From positions 1-64,000 of the IMG/VR virus record IMGVR_UViG_3300034122_001663: DNA of 64,000 bases; one strand, 5' to 3'. The stretch is from a virus. Within the stretch, counting starts at the first letter, position 1. Each line of letters begins with the position of its first letter. The position numbers and the translations under genes are program-made. The notes below the pieces were generated by a model. It saw nothing but the letters and a program-made list of their open reading frames with translations, made no database searches and was not told the DNA's origin. Of this stretch, positions 30,243 through 38,402 are shown in pieces.

Positions 30243-31052
30243 ATGACCTATTTGTCCGCTAAAAAAATCTTCCCAGGCAACTGGGCAGAACCCCTGAACG
30301 GCTGGTACAAGAACATCGACTCTATTGTCGAAGCCGGTACTGCTCTCGACAGCTCCCTTGGTGGCCCCACCTCGGTCCTTGCTCTGCCTGGTTACCGTTA
30401 TTTCCAGCAGCGTGGTTATGTCGCAGTGACAACCACCTCTGGTGCTGGTAGCGTCAACTCCGCTGCTGTGATCGTTCCGTCGCCCTATCGTCAGGATGAC
30501 ACTCGTCCCGACATCACGGGTATGGTGATCTCTGGTAGCAGCACACTGCCTGCTTACGTGTACCGCACCGCAATTTCGGTTGCCTCTGGTTGGGGTGATG
30601 GCCGTGTTGCCTCTGGTGTGTATGCCGCTACCGGTAACGTCATTTCGTTCGGTCGTAGCAACGGTGGTGCACCTGTCGCCGCTTCTGGCGTTGGTGAAGG
30701 CGTGATTCAAGCCAACATGACTTCCACTGTTTCCGGTCTCCAAGCTGGCGAAATTTACTTCGCTGGCGGCACTGCCGGTTATGGTACCAACGCCGTCCTG
30801 ACCGCTACTGGCGCCGCTGGTGTCTCTGGTTCTGTGGTCAACTACCCGGTTACTGCCTCGACCACGTTGCGTGTGTTTGCTAAGGAAACTGCAAACTCCA
30901 CCACAACTTCCGGTGGTTTCTACATCTCCAGCGGTGACGCCGCCGCCGGTCGTGTTGGTTACCTGGTTGTGGAAACCTGCTACGTCCAGCCTGACATTGC
31001 CCCTGGCTACGAAGACATCGAAGCTTACCTGCTTGGCCGCACTGTCAGCTGA
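30243..31052 (+). CDS. Putative head decoration/structural protein, 269 aa
   Basis: Preceded by AAAGGAAAAATAA, it starts MTYLSAKKIFPGNWAEPLNG. It is rich in Ser, Thr, Gly and Val with regular beta strands (AYVYRTAISVASGWGDGRVA, FYISSGDAAAGRVGYLVVET), like capsid decoration or fibre proteins. Its location right after the capsid gene supports a high-copy head protein. Confidence 0.7.
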   Translation: MTYLSAKKIFPGNWAEPLNGWYKNIDSIVEAGTALDSSLGGPTSVLALPGYRYFQQRGYVAVTTTSGAGSVNSAAVIVPSPYRQDDTRPDITGMVISGSSTLPAYVYRTAISVASGWGDGRVASGVYAATGNVISFGRSNGGAPVAASGVGEGVIQANMTSTVSGLQAGEIYFAGGTAGYGTNAVLTATGAAGVSGSVVNYPVTASTTLRVFAKETANSTTTSGGFYISSGDAAAGRVGYLVVETCYVQPDIAPGYEDIEAYLLGRTVS

Positions 31053-31090
31053 ATAAGCTAAACTAGGACCAGAATTAACATCTGGTCCTC

Positions 31091-31501
31091 ATGCTTTACC
31101 AGCACAAAAAAACTGGCGCTCGCGTCAAAGTTGTTAGTGAGTTTGATAATGGCGATTGGTTCATGGTCGAAGATCAGGACGGTCGCCTTTACACCGCTTA
31201 CAACTCTGAACTTATCCCAGATGAAGAAGCTACCAAAAAGGTAAAAACTCTTCAAGTCAAAGATAAAGCAGCCAAAGAGGACCCACGGGATTTTCCCCCA
31301 GATCACCGTTTAAATGTCAATTCCGCTACCGCACAAATGCTTGCGGATCACATTAAGGGAATTGGTCTTAAAACAGCACGTGAGATTAAAGACCTTCAGA
31401 TGTCTCTGTCGGGTGAAAGATTCAATAATCTTGAACAGCTGAAGCAAATCAAGCGTGTTGATTGGAATGCGGTCCTGGCGGCCGATTTGATTAGGGTTTA
31501 A
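31091..31501 (+). CDS. Helix-hairpin-helix protein, 136 aa
   Basis: Residues 1-50 form a small beta domain (GARVKVVSEFDNGDWFMVED). Residues 76-130 (LNVNSATAQMLADHIKGIGL, then KTAREIKDLQMS and FNNLEQLKQIKRV) match the ComEA-type HhH: L-N-V-N-x-A-x-x-x-x-L, a G-I-G hairpin and a final L-x-x-I. HhH motifs bind DNA backbone. The last nine codons exist twice, recoded, with an HNH gene between (orphan at 32023-32052). Confidence 0.8.
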   Translation: MLYQHKKTGARVKVVSEFDNGDWFMVEDQDGRLYTAYNSELIPDEEATKKVKTLQVKDKAAKEDPRDFPPDHRLNVNSATAQMLADHIKGIGLKTAREIKDLQMSLSGERFNNLEQLKQIKRVDWNAVLAADLIRV

Positions 31502-31523
31502 TTTAAATGCATAACTCAAACAA

Positions 31524-31546
31524 GAGGGGTTTCAACCCCTCTTTTT
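31524..31546 (+). terminator. Rho-independent terminator
   Basis: GAGGGGT / ACCCCTC with a short loop is followed by CTTTTTC, 23 bases after the stop of the HhH gene. It would also work partly in the other direction (AAAAAG on the left). Confidence 0.8.
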
Positions 31547-31975
31547 CATTAGTTCATTAAATTTTTGCTCATTTCTTGTCTTTATGTGATGACAAGTTCC
31601 ACAAAGAACTTGGCATTTTTGAATTTCTTTCTCCAGTCTTTTTTTGCTTAACGTGCCGCCCCTGCCGATGTTAAATTTTTTATCATAAAGATGATCAAAG
31701 TCAAGGCCTTCTGGGTGATCTTTGTATCCGCAGCAGGCGCAACCTTGGCTCACCTTTAACTCGTTCATCCAATTTCTGTTTTCTATGGAAATGCGTTGGC
31801 TTCTTTTTTTGTCATACGCTTTCTTGTGGTTTATTTGCTCAGGGCTTGTCCATACTTCCAGGAAAGTGCCGTCTTGTTTTATTTTTTTAAAATTGTAACC
31901 AGTGAACATAAAGCCGTCTTCTCGGCGATCCCCGTGCTTAAAGGCCTGCCCCGTATCCGGATTAATCCTTTTCAT
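31532..31975 (-). CDS. Free-standing HNH endonuclease, 147 aa
   Basis: This is the same family as the gene at 24687: RINPDTGQAFKHGDRREDGF, WTSPEQINHKKAY, then CACCGYKDHPEGLDFDHLYD and CQVLCGTCHHIKTRNEQKF. The paired Cys, catalytic DH and closing H-I-K-T are present. It is encoded against its neighbours, between two recoded copies of the 3' end of the HhH gene. A mobile endonuclease role is inferred. Confidence 0.9.
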   Translation of the reverse strand: MKRINPDTGQAFKHGDRREDGFMFTGYNFKKIKQDGTFLEVWTSPEQINHKKAYDKKRSQRISIENRNWMNELKVSQGCACCGYKDHPEGLDFDHLYDKKFNIGRGGTLSKKRLEKEIQKCQVLCGTCHHIKTRNEQKFNELMKKRG

Positions 31976-32022
31976 TCCAAAGCAGCAAAATAAAACTATA
32001 GCACCTGAAACGTTTTATTGGC

Positions 32023-32052
32023 GTACTTGCTGCTGATTTAATTCGCGTATAA
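32023..32052 (+). pseudogene. Orphan second copy of the HhH gene's C-terminal codons
   Basis: This encodes VLAADLIRV and stop, identical to the last nine residues of the HhH protein, with 8 of 30 bases changed, all silent. It has no start codon and is followed by a strong terminator, as a native gene end would be. It is probably the displaced original terminus. Confidence 0.85.
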
Positions 32053-32066
32053 CCATCTCCACCAAG

Positions 32067-32090
32067 CCCCTGGGAAACCAGGGGTTTTTT
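32067..32090 (+). terminator. Rho-independent terminator
   Basis: CCCCTGG-GAAA-CCAGGGG is followed by six T residues. It stands 15 bases beyond the orphan HhH terminus and is probably that gene's original terminator. Confidence 0.9.
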
Positions 32091-32119
32091 AATCTTACAA
32101 TGAAGAATAAAACGATACC

Positions 32120-32857
32120 ATGGCAGGCATAACATACTTAGGACAGGTGGGTTCTACCGGGGTGTCAACCGGCCCACATAAGCATGTTTATGTGAAAGAT
32201 CTTTCGACTGGACAGTATATTGACCCTTCTACTATTCGTTCTGCTTTAGCTGGCGTTCGCGTTGGCGAGCAAAGAGTACCAGCACTGATTAAAAACAAAG
32301 AAGGCAAATACGATTTCAATCCACAAGCTGGGATCAGCTTGACTTCCAAGTATGGTCCGCGTAGTGCCCCAACCAAGGGAGCTAGTTCGTTTCACCGGGG
32401 GGAAGATTGGGCTCTTCCAGAAGGAACTCCGGTTTATTTCGAAGGCTCTGGTACATACAAGCCCCTTGCTAATCAAGGTGGTTACGGCAATCTGGCAGCA
32501 TTTACCACAGGGGATAACAAATACGAACTTGGTTTTGGACACATGAAATCCCTTGGCAAAGCCGGGGCTATTGCATCAACTGCACCAACTGCAGCACCGA
32601 CTCAACCACAAGGGGGCACCGATTCTCGCGCTGAAGACATCATTAAAGCATTTATGTACGGTGCTCAGTTGCAGGGTAAAGAACCAGAAAAACCCAAGAA
32701 AACAATACAAGACACACTCAAAGAACAGTTGGTTGGAGGTTTAATTTCACAAGCACTCAACCCCATCGGATTCCTGGATTCTTACAGAACAAACGATCCG
32801 TTACTTATGGGTCAATCCAGCGCCACATCAGATTACCTTAATGGCCTGTTTGGTTGA
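32120..32857 (+). CDS. M23-type peptidase with apparently permuted motifs, 245 aa
   Basis: M23 metallopeptidases cut peptidoglycan cross-bridges. The zinc motifs are all here but in unusual order: GSTGVSTGPHKHVYV (H20 and H22) is at the N-terminus, while FHRGEDWALP (H92, D96) and FGHM (H141) come later. In normal M23 domains the STGPHxH motif is last. The C-terminal 90 residues are a Pro-rich linker and a helical tail with LNPIGFL. It is a probable virion-associated hydrolase. Confidence 0.8.
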   Translation: MAGITYLGQVGSTGVSTGPHKHVYVKDLSTGQYIDPSTIRSALAGVRVGEQRVPALIKNKEGKYDFNPQAGISLTSKYGPRSAPTKGASSFHRGEDWALPEGTPVYFEGSGTYKPLANQGGYGNLAAFTTGDNKYELGFGHMKSLGKAGAIASTAPTAAPTQPQGGTDSRAEDIIKAFMYGAQLQGKEPEKPKKTIQDTLKEQLVGGLISQALNPIGFLDSYRTNDPLLMGQSSATSDYLNGLFG

Positions 32858-32896
32858 TTACTTGCTTTTATAATTGAAAGACAACGACACGTAGAA

Positions 32897-33358
32897 GTGC
32901 AGTTAAGCGACTACGACAAAAGTAGAGTTCGTTACCACCTCGGTTACTTTACTGTTTCTGTTCCGGCTGGCGATTACGCCCGCCTGGAAGAAGCAATGAA
33001 TACCGTGCCGGATTCGTATTTCTACGACAAGATCGCTATTCAGTTGGGCCGTTGTGACACAGCTGAAAAGAAAACTGAAGTTGCTACTTCTCCTTCCACG
33101 CGCCTTGAAAGCATTGCTGGTGACGTTGATCGTACCATTAGATCCAGCAATGCCAAAGAAGCCTTAAAGGTTTGGGATGAGATTTATCTCTACGAAACAA
33201 ACCGTTTAGCCGGCATCCTTTACGTTCCAAACTACAAGGATCCGTTCCAGGCCAGATACCGTTACGAACGCTCTGGTGCTGAATTCATCCAGGCATTACC
33301 TGGACCTGCCGACACCGCAGTTGGTTCCCGTATTTATTTACATGAGGTTTGGCGCTAA
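32897..33358 (+). CDS. Putative structural or connector protein, 153 aa
   Basis: A GTG start gives (V/M)QLSDYDKSRVRYHLGYFTV. Helical segments (RLEEAMNTVP, IRSSNAKEALKVWDEIYLYE) and a YVPNYKDPFQARYRYERSGA stretch suggest a small head-tail connector-like protein, but I recognise no family. Its stop overlaps the next start (TAATG). Confidence 0.6.
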   Translation: MQLSDYDKSRVRYHLGYFTVSVPAGDYARLEEAMNTVPDSYFYDKIAIQLGRCDTAEKKTEVATSPSTRLESIAGDVDRTIRSSNAKEALKVWDEIYLYETNRLAGILYVPNYKDPFQARYRYERSGAEFIQALPGPADTAVGSRIYLHEVWR

Positions 33359-34236
33359 TGATTCAATTACTTGGACCAGCCTTGGCAGGTGCACGCGCCC
33401 TTGGCGGTGTAGCTCAAGTCGGACGTTTTGCAGCAGGCTTAGGTTCTCTTCTCGGAGCTGGTTTGACTGCTGATGCGGCACGACGCACTACTCGTGTTGG
33501 CAGTATTCCACCTAAAGATAAATTTGGCGAGTCTTATCGTGATGCTGAGTTACGATTAGGAAATCGTGGTGGCAGTGGTGGTAACGCAGGTTATTCAACA
33601 TCTACTGGCGCTCCGCAGGGGACTTTTTCTCCCGCAGCAGAACGTGCTTATCGACAGGAAGTTTCTCGTGTTGCCCAGCTAACCGCTCAAGACCCTGAGC
33701 TTCAGCGTTATCAAGCTGCAACCAAAGAAGCTGCTAAATTTGGTCCCGGTTCTGCTGCCGAACAATCTGCAGAAGATATGGGTATGCAGATGTGGGCTAA
33801 GGCCAATCCAAAACTTGCAGCTAAAGTCAAGCCTGGCCAGTCAGGATACGATGTCATCCAACGTACCCTTGGTGCGGGTCAGATGGGTTCACCGTTGAAC
33901 TTACCGTTTGACACCAGCTCCCCCCTTGGAACTACGCCCCCTATTTCTCCTGCTTCTTATGATGCTGGCAAGGTGGCCCAAGGATTAGGTCTTTCCACTG
34001 TGCCGAGGAATGCCTTCGCTGGTGCCTCTGCAGCCCCTTATGCTGGTTTCAGTCAGGGCCCCACACTTCAGAGCGCCCCCCTAGGCTTCCCCTCAGAAAT
34101 GCCCACTGCCTCATACGCAGGCGCAACAGGTATCCAACCAATGGGGTCCGCTGTTGATAAGTTTGACCCTAAGGGGCCAGAGGCCCAAAGGCTCCTGGAA
34201 ATGTTCAAGGACTCCATTTTCACTACACAAAAGTAA
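33358..34236 (+). CDS. Hypothetical Gly/Ala-rich virion protein, 292 aa
   Basis: This starts MIQLLGPALAGARALGGVAQ with an N-terminal hydrophobic Gly/Ala helix (to about residue 40), then a long Ala/Gln-rich helical part and a Pro-rich end. It is probably a virion protein with a membrane-active N-terminus. The ATG overlaps the preceding stop. Confidence 0.6.
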   Translation: MIQLLGPALAGARALGGVAQVGRFAAGLGSLLGAGLTADAARRTTRVGSIPPKDKFGESYRDAELRLGNRGGSGGNAGYSTSTGAPQGTFSPAAERAYRQEVSRVAQLTAQDPELQRYQAATKEAAKFGPGSAAEQSAEDMGMQMWAKANPKLAAKVKPGQSGYDVIQRTLGAGQMGSPLNLPFDTSSPLGTTPPISPASYDAGKVAQGLGLSTVPRNAFAGASAAPYAGFSQGPTLQSAPLGFPSEMPTASYAGATGIQPMGSAVDKFDPKGPEAQRLLEMFKDSIFTTQK

Positions 34237-34439
34237 TACCCTGGCATTGCAAAGCATGTAAGCCCAGCCGACTGGACACGAATCTTTTGATTCACGGGGG
34301 CCAGTGTAGTTGCTTTAAACCCATGATTCTCTGCCCAAAATTTGTTAAACGAACCCTGACCTACCTGGCATCAACACTGGTTCTTCAAACAGTATTTATC
34401 CCTGGTCTCAGAGCAAGTTCAAATTGGGTAGGAGATTGA
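34236..34439 (+). CDS. Candidate small Cys-rich membrane protein with ATA start, 67 aa
   Basis: The frame reads (I/M)PWHCKACKPSRLDTNLLIH, then GGQCSCFKPMILCPKF and a hydrophobic helix TYLASTLVLQTVFIP. Two Cys pairs suggest a zinc-binding knuckle. The only start that keeps the Cys is ATA in TAATA, exactly where the neighbouring genes use TAATG. A shorter 38-aa version could start at ATG 34323. Confidence 0.45.
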   Translation: MPWHCKACKPSRLDTNLLIHGGQCSCFKPMILCPKFVKRTLTYLASTLVLQTVFIPGLRASSNWVGD

Positions 34440-34452
34440 AAAACCTAAAGCC

Positions 34453-35115
34453 ATGGCACCAGTACGCGTTGGAACACTAAAACCAGAAGACAGGCAAGCT
34501 GTATTCTCTTCGGCAAAACGGCTTGGCTTGGATCCGTACGAGTTTGGTGCGCTCATTCACCAAGAGTCTGGATTCCGCCCGAATGTTTACGGTGGTGCCG
34601 GTGGTAATTACTACGGACTAATTCAGTTTGGCGGCCCGGAACGCGCAAAGTACCTAGATAAATCCAAGCTTGGTAACTACACAATTGCAGAACAAATGCC
34701 TGCAGTTGAGCGGTTTTTACGGGACCGTGGTTTTCAGCCTGGAAAAATGGGTATTGATCGTGCGTATGCCACGATTCTTGGCGGCAATCCAAATGTTTCT
34801 TTGACAGCAAAAGATTCGTTTGGCACTTCCGTTGCCTCCTCGATCCCTAAATTCAAATCTGGAGGTTCCCTCTATAAGGCTGCACAAACAACCCTGGGAG
34901 ATCCACTGACTCAACCTGCGCCTGTTGCCGCTCCGCAACAAATGGCTAGCGGCCAACGTTCTGTAGAAGAAATTTTGTCTTCTGCTTTACAGGGAGCGGC
35001 AAAACCAGAGTTAAACAAAAGGAACTCTATCGCTGACGCGATGAAAGAAACAGTGCTCAAATCACTGCTTCCAGATTTGTCGGGACTGCTTAATCCCTTT
35101 GGCTTTCTTCAGTAA
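34453..35115 (+). CDS. Lytic transglycosylase-like virion hydrolase, 220 aa
   Basis: The SLT fold signature is clear: FGALIHQESGFRPNVYGGAG with catalytic Glu38, then GNYYGLIQFGGPERAKYLDK and a helical core. It would cleave glycan strands during entry. Residues 155-220 form a helical tail ending LLNPFGFLQ, similar to the tail of the M23 protein. It is normal length for a virion SLT. Confidence 0.85.
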   Translation: MAPVRVGTLKPEDRQAVFSSAKRLGLDPYEFGALIHQESGFRPNVYGGAGGNYYGLIQFGGPERAKYLDKSKLGNYTIAEQMPAVERFLRDRGFQPGKMGIDRAYATILGGNPNVSLTAKDSFGTSVASSIPKFKSGGSLYKAAQTTLGDPLTQPAPVAAPQQMASGQRSVEEILSSALQGAAKPELNKRNSIADAMKETVLKSLLPDLSGLLNPFGFLQ

Positions 35116-35120
35116 TCACA

Positions 35121-35387
35121 ATGTCTCGTTTTTACAAATACTCTGACTATGATTACCTTCCAAGCGAAGCCTTGAAAGTTGGGATTGGCGATAGCTTCCT
35201 CTCAGAGCCACAAGCCGAAACAGATTACCTAGCCGCTAAGAAATTTAAATTTCAACCAGCGGAAGACGGTAATCTGTTCGGTCGTTTCCTTGCATTGCAA
35301 AACAATCCCAATGCCCTGGTTGAATCTAAGATGAAATTACCTGCAAATTTCCAAGCCTTTATGGCGATGTCAGGCATGGGTGGTTGA
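35121..35387 (+). CDS. Hypothetical protein, 88 aa
   Basis: This starts MSRFYKYSDYDYLPSEALKV. It is aromatic at the N-terminus and helical with Phe/Leu/Asn at the C-terminus (GNLFGRFLALQNNPNALVES). No family is recognised. It is five bases from the SLT gene and likely co-expressed. Confidence 0.65.
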   Translation: MSRFYKYSDYDYLPSEALKVGIGDSFLSEPQAETDYLAAKKFKFQPAEDGNLFGRFLALQNNPNALVESKMKLPANFQAFMAMSGMGG

Positions 35388-35419
35388 CGTTATAATTAAC
35401 AAAAAGCGGCATTGGGAAA

Positions 35420-36205
35420 TTGAGCTCGACATCTACAAACAAGCAGCCACTGTTGGTTGATAGGCCCTTATTTGATTCGGTGCGTGTTACAACGCAAACC
35501 GTTGGTAGTGCAGCAAGTAATACTTTGTTTGTACAAGGTGGCCAAGCGCCCTCCATTCTGGTGGACATGGATGCGTCACTGAGCGAAGACAATAACAGTG
35601 GCGGTGTCATTGATTCCATCACGATCACACGTAACGATTTTTATCGCGGCCCCGACTATACAGTAAATTCCACAACGTCAGGAACACCAGTCTCCCTGGT
35701 TAGCGGACAGATTGTTTTTGTATCCGCCACAGGTTCCCTCACTGGTGCTGGCGCACCATACAGTGGTTACGGCTATTACACATACACCGGTTCTGGCACA
35801 CTGACAGGCGTCAATAGTGCATTGAATTATTCGGGCGGCACTACGTCTGGTTTCTTGTACAACGGTATTGCATACGGGAATCAACCCGCTGCTACCTTTG
35901 TCTTTTACCAGACACGTGGCACAACCACACCAATCCCTGGCTCTGGTGACTACAAAGTGTTATTCGCCAAAACAATCCCCGCAAACAGCGGTGTGGTTGA
36001 TTGTTCGGATGTGATGCCGCAACTGGCAGTTCCCAGTGTGAGCGCAGGTAATACCAACGGCCTTGGTACTACAGCTCCACTACGTAACAAAGGAATTTAC
36101 CTTGAGCGTGGCGACCGTGTTTACGTTGGCGTGTTCCCTGATGGTCCCAATAGTTCTGGTTACATCCCAGGTGTACACGTTGCTGCGCAAGGCGGTTTCT
36201 TCTAA
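35420..36205 (+). CDS. Putative virion structural protein, 261 aa
   Basis: A TTG start gives (L/M)SSTSTNKQPLLVDRPLFDS. The protein is beta-rich, with many Ser/Thr/Gly/Tyr (TVNSTTSGTPVSLVSGQIVF), like decoration or fibre proteins. GTTATAATTAAC upstream is a -10-like element. The family is unknown. Confidence 0.65.
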   Translation: MSSTSTNKQPLLVDRPLFDSVRVTTQTVGSAASNTLFVQGGQAPSILVDMDASLSEDNNSGGVIDSITITRNDFYRGPDYTVNSTTSGTPVSLVSGQIVFVSATGSLTGAGAPYSGYGYYTYTGSGTLTGVNSALNYSGGTTSGFLYNGIAYGNQPAATFVFYQTRGTTTPIPGSGDYKVLFAKTIPANSGVVDCSDVMPQLAVPSVSAGNTNGLGTTAPLRNKGIYLERGDRVYVGVFPDGPNSSGYIPGVHVAAQGGFF

Positions 36206-36208
36206 GCC

Positions 36209-37771
36209 ATGGCCCCGAAAGGTGGGGACAAATTTGGGTCTTTTGTCAAGTCTTATGACAAGGATCCTTTTCGTTTAAAACCTATTACAACTGAATTCTC
36301 TTCCGGTTCTGTTCCAAACTCTTTAAGCGCTATAAACAGAGAGTCAGCGTGGTCTCGTTGGCGCAGGGGATATGAAATTGCAACTGCTTCTTTTTATGAC
36401 AACTCCTATGAATATCCATTTAGCTATGTAATTCCGGTACCAGCGGGAACACCTGCTTCTGTTGCGGCAGTACAACCGACTATCCCTGGAACCTTTGTTG
36501 GGTTTCCTACTACAAACAAAGAGTTTGGCATGCACTGGGCCGGTGCCAGATTGGCGGGCTCTTTACGGTGTGACAACTTGGTTGATAAAACGACAGGCAC
36601 CAGGCTTTACATTGAAATGGTGACGGAAGATGCCGCGTACTGGTACGTTAAGCTAGCTGGAAACTGGAGTACCAGCAATCCACTACCCCCACCGTTTTAC
36701 GTAGCCCTTCCTGGCGTTCCTAATGGCCTTAGGGCAATCAATGGTGAGATCCTGGAGGACCGTGTTATTACTGTTGGGGCGCCGCCTATTACAAGGGAAA
36801 CAATCAATCCAACAACGCAAAAGCGATACGGCTACATTCAAGCAGTAATTGTAGAAACATATCCATTCACTGGAATCTTAAAGCTTCGTAAGTCGGGTTC
36901 TGTTGAAGCGACACCAGACGCAACACTGGTTACACCCGCAACCAAGGGTCCCACTCCCAATAGATACCTTATAACCGGCGCAAGATACTGTTGCTCTTGC
37001 CAAGATTTTACGCATCGAGATTATGCATTTATGACTACCCTTAGCGAAGGAACAAAAAGAATATTCCCAAGAACAAGCATTGCCTCTATCAAGCCTGGGC
37101 GATATGAAAAAACAAAATTAAACGGAAAACTAAATAACAATGCAATGACAAGTGCAACGGTTGATCGCAAGATGGATATTATTGCGCCCACATCTCAATA
37201 CACGGTTCCCCCTGAAGTAAATACAATTTCAACGGTAGATCCAGATGCCACCAGGGATTTCGCTGGAGTGTTTCGTGAGTTTGGCGCCACCTACTTAAGA
37301 AGTACAGCGGACCCCTCTATACCTGGTTCCAGGGCAGAAGGTATGCCCTCCTATAAGGATTACACTGCAACAAATGGACAAATCACATCCATCACAGATT
37401 TCTGGACTCCTTTACTGGATGAGATGCGTTATTGTAAACACATTTATGCCATGAAGTTTGCGGAAGGCAATTTCCCACCAGAGCCATCTGATTTCCCCGT
37501 GGAAGAAGGAAGCATGGTTGCTTGGGAGCAAAAGCTAGTCGACGAAAATGAAAATGATCAACAGGAGTTGACTGCAGCAAATTTATCAAGAAGATCTTTG
37601 TCAATGATGGATGTGCCCCCATACAACTGTCAATCGCCAATGATGATGCCAATGATGCAAAAGCTGTTCAATATTCCCGCCAACTTTGTGATGATGAGAG
37701 GTTTTACAATGTATGACAAAGATGGCACCGCTTATAAACCATCTTTAGGTCAAAATCCTTCTTCATCATGA
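36209..37771 (+). CDS. Putative virion structural protein, 520 aa
   Basis: This starts MAPKGGDKFGSFVKSYDKDP. Beta-rich domains dominate the first 300 residues, and there is a small Cys site (ARYCCSCQDFTHRDYAFM) near residue 262. The C-terminal part is helical and acidic, with MMMPMMQKLFNIP. Its place among structural genes suggests a tail or baseplate protein; no named family. Confidence 0.65.
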   Translation: MAPKGGDKFGSFVKSYDKDPFRLKPITTEFSSGSVPNSLSAINRESAWSRWRRGYEIATASFYDNSYEYPFSYVIPVPAGTPASVAAVQPTIPGTFVGFPTTNKEFGMHWAGARLAGSLRCDNLVDKTTGTRLYIEMVTEDAAYWYVKLAGNWSTSNPLPPPFYVALPGVPNGLRAINGEILEDRVITVGAPPITRETINPTTQKRYGYIQAVIVETYPFTGILKLRKSGSVEATPDATLVTPATKGPTPNRYLITGARYCCSCQDFTHRDYAFMTTLSEGTKRIFPRTSIASIKPGRYEKTKLNGKLNNNAMTSATVDRKMDIIAPTSQYTVPPEVNTISTVDPDATRDFAGVFREFGATYLRSTADPSIPGSRAEGMPSYKDYTATNGQITSITDFWTPLLDEMRYCKHIYAMKFAEGNFPPEPSDFPVEEGSMVAWEQKLVDENENDQQELTAANLSRRSLSMMDVPPYNCQSPMMMPMMQKLFNIPANFVMMRGFTMYDKDGTAYKPSLGQNPSSS

Positions 37772-37998
37772 CGACACCAAACTTTGGGGACATCGTAGAT
37801 ACAAACTTTATTTACTCGCAAGAACAAGATGATGTTCGCAAGTATGGTTTTAGTGAATTCCAAATAAGCGGACGACCTACTATCTATCACGCCGGGGATG
37901 TTGTTCACCTACCTTTTGCATCTGGCGAGCTATCAACCATTGAAGCCGTGGGACTTGCTTGGTCTGGTTATGTAAACGGCATTCCACCAGAAGAGTAG
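37768..37998 (+). CDS. Hypothetical protein, 76 aa
   Basis: This starts MTTPNFGDIVDTNFIYSQEQ. It is aromatic and acidic with a mostly beta character. The ATG overlaps the stop of the 520-aa gene (ATGA), so it is probably a partner of that protein. The function is unknown. Confidence 0.65.
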   Translation: MTTPNFGDIVDTNFIYSQEQDDVRKYGFSEFQISGRPTIYHAGDVVHLPFASGELSTIEAVGLAWSGYVNGIPPEE

Positions 37999-38000
37999 AC

Positions 38001-38025
38001 AAAAAAGCCCCGTACAAGACGGGGC
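38001..38025 (-). terminator. Rho-independent terminator
   Basis: On the minus strand GCCCCGT-CTTGT-ACGGGGC is followed by six T residues. It serves the leftward HTH gene that ends at 38049. The rightward side lacks a T-run. Confidence 0.85.
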
Positions 38026-38048
38026 ACTTGATCAGTGTTTGTCTAACT

Positions 38049-38267
38049 TCAGGCAGCAGCTGTTTGCATTTCAATTTTTTTCAGATGCTTACGTACTGTT
38101 GCTACGTTCCAACGATAGGTGTCGCGTGAACGTGTATCAGAAAAGGCAGCGTAGTGGGGGCCAAGCTTCAGTGTGCCGTCGTCGCGGTACTTGAAGAGAG
38201 TCTTTTTATCAATGCCGAGAAGTTCTTCGGCTTGTTGGACCGTGACCCAACCTGGATGCTTAGCCAT
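38049..38267 (-). CDS. Small HTH (excisionase/MerR-like) protein, 72 aa
   Basis: WVTVQQAEELLGIDKKTLFK followed by YRDDGTLKLGPHYA is the wing-helix layout of excisionase-type DNA-binding proteins: a helix, L-G-I, K-T-L, then a basic turn. It stands alone on the minus strand among rightward genes, with its own terminator. No integrase is seen, so a transcription regulator is more likely than an excisionase. Confidence 0.75.
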   Translation of the reverse strand: MAKHPGWVTVQQAEELLGIDKKTLFKYRDDGTLKLGPHYAAFSDTRSRDTYRWNVATVRKHLKKIEMQTAAA

Positions 38268-38402
38268 AAAAAGGCATGTGCGTGCCCCTGTACGTTATGG
38301 GACTCAAGCAGGTTGTCAATGGATTTAAGTAAGATTTCATCTCTTTGTTTACAGTGGTCTATATGTCCTGAAATTAGAATAAGGTAACGGCAATAAAAGA
38401 GT

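Noticed and set aside
38049-38267. Excisionase and temperate lifestyle.
   Set aside because: No integrase, repressor or attachment site is visible. The HTH protein alone does not support lysogeny.
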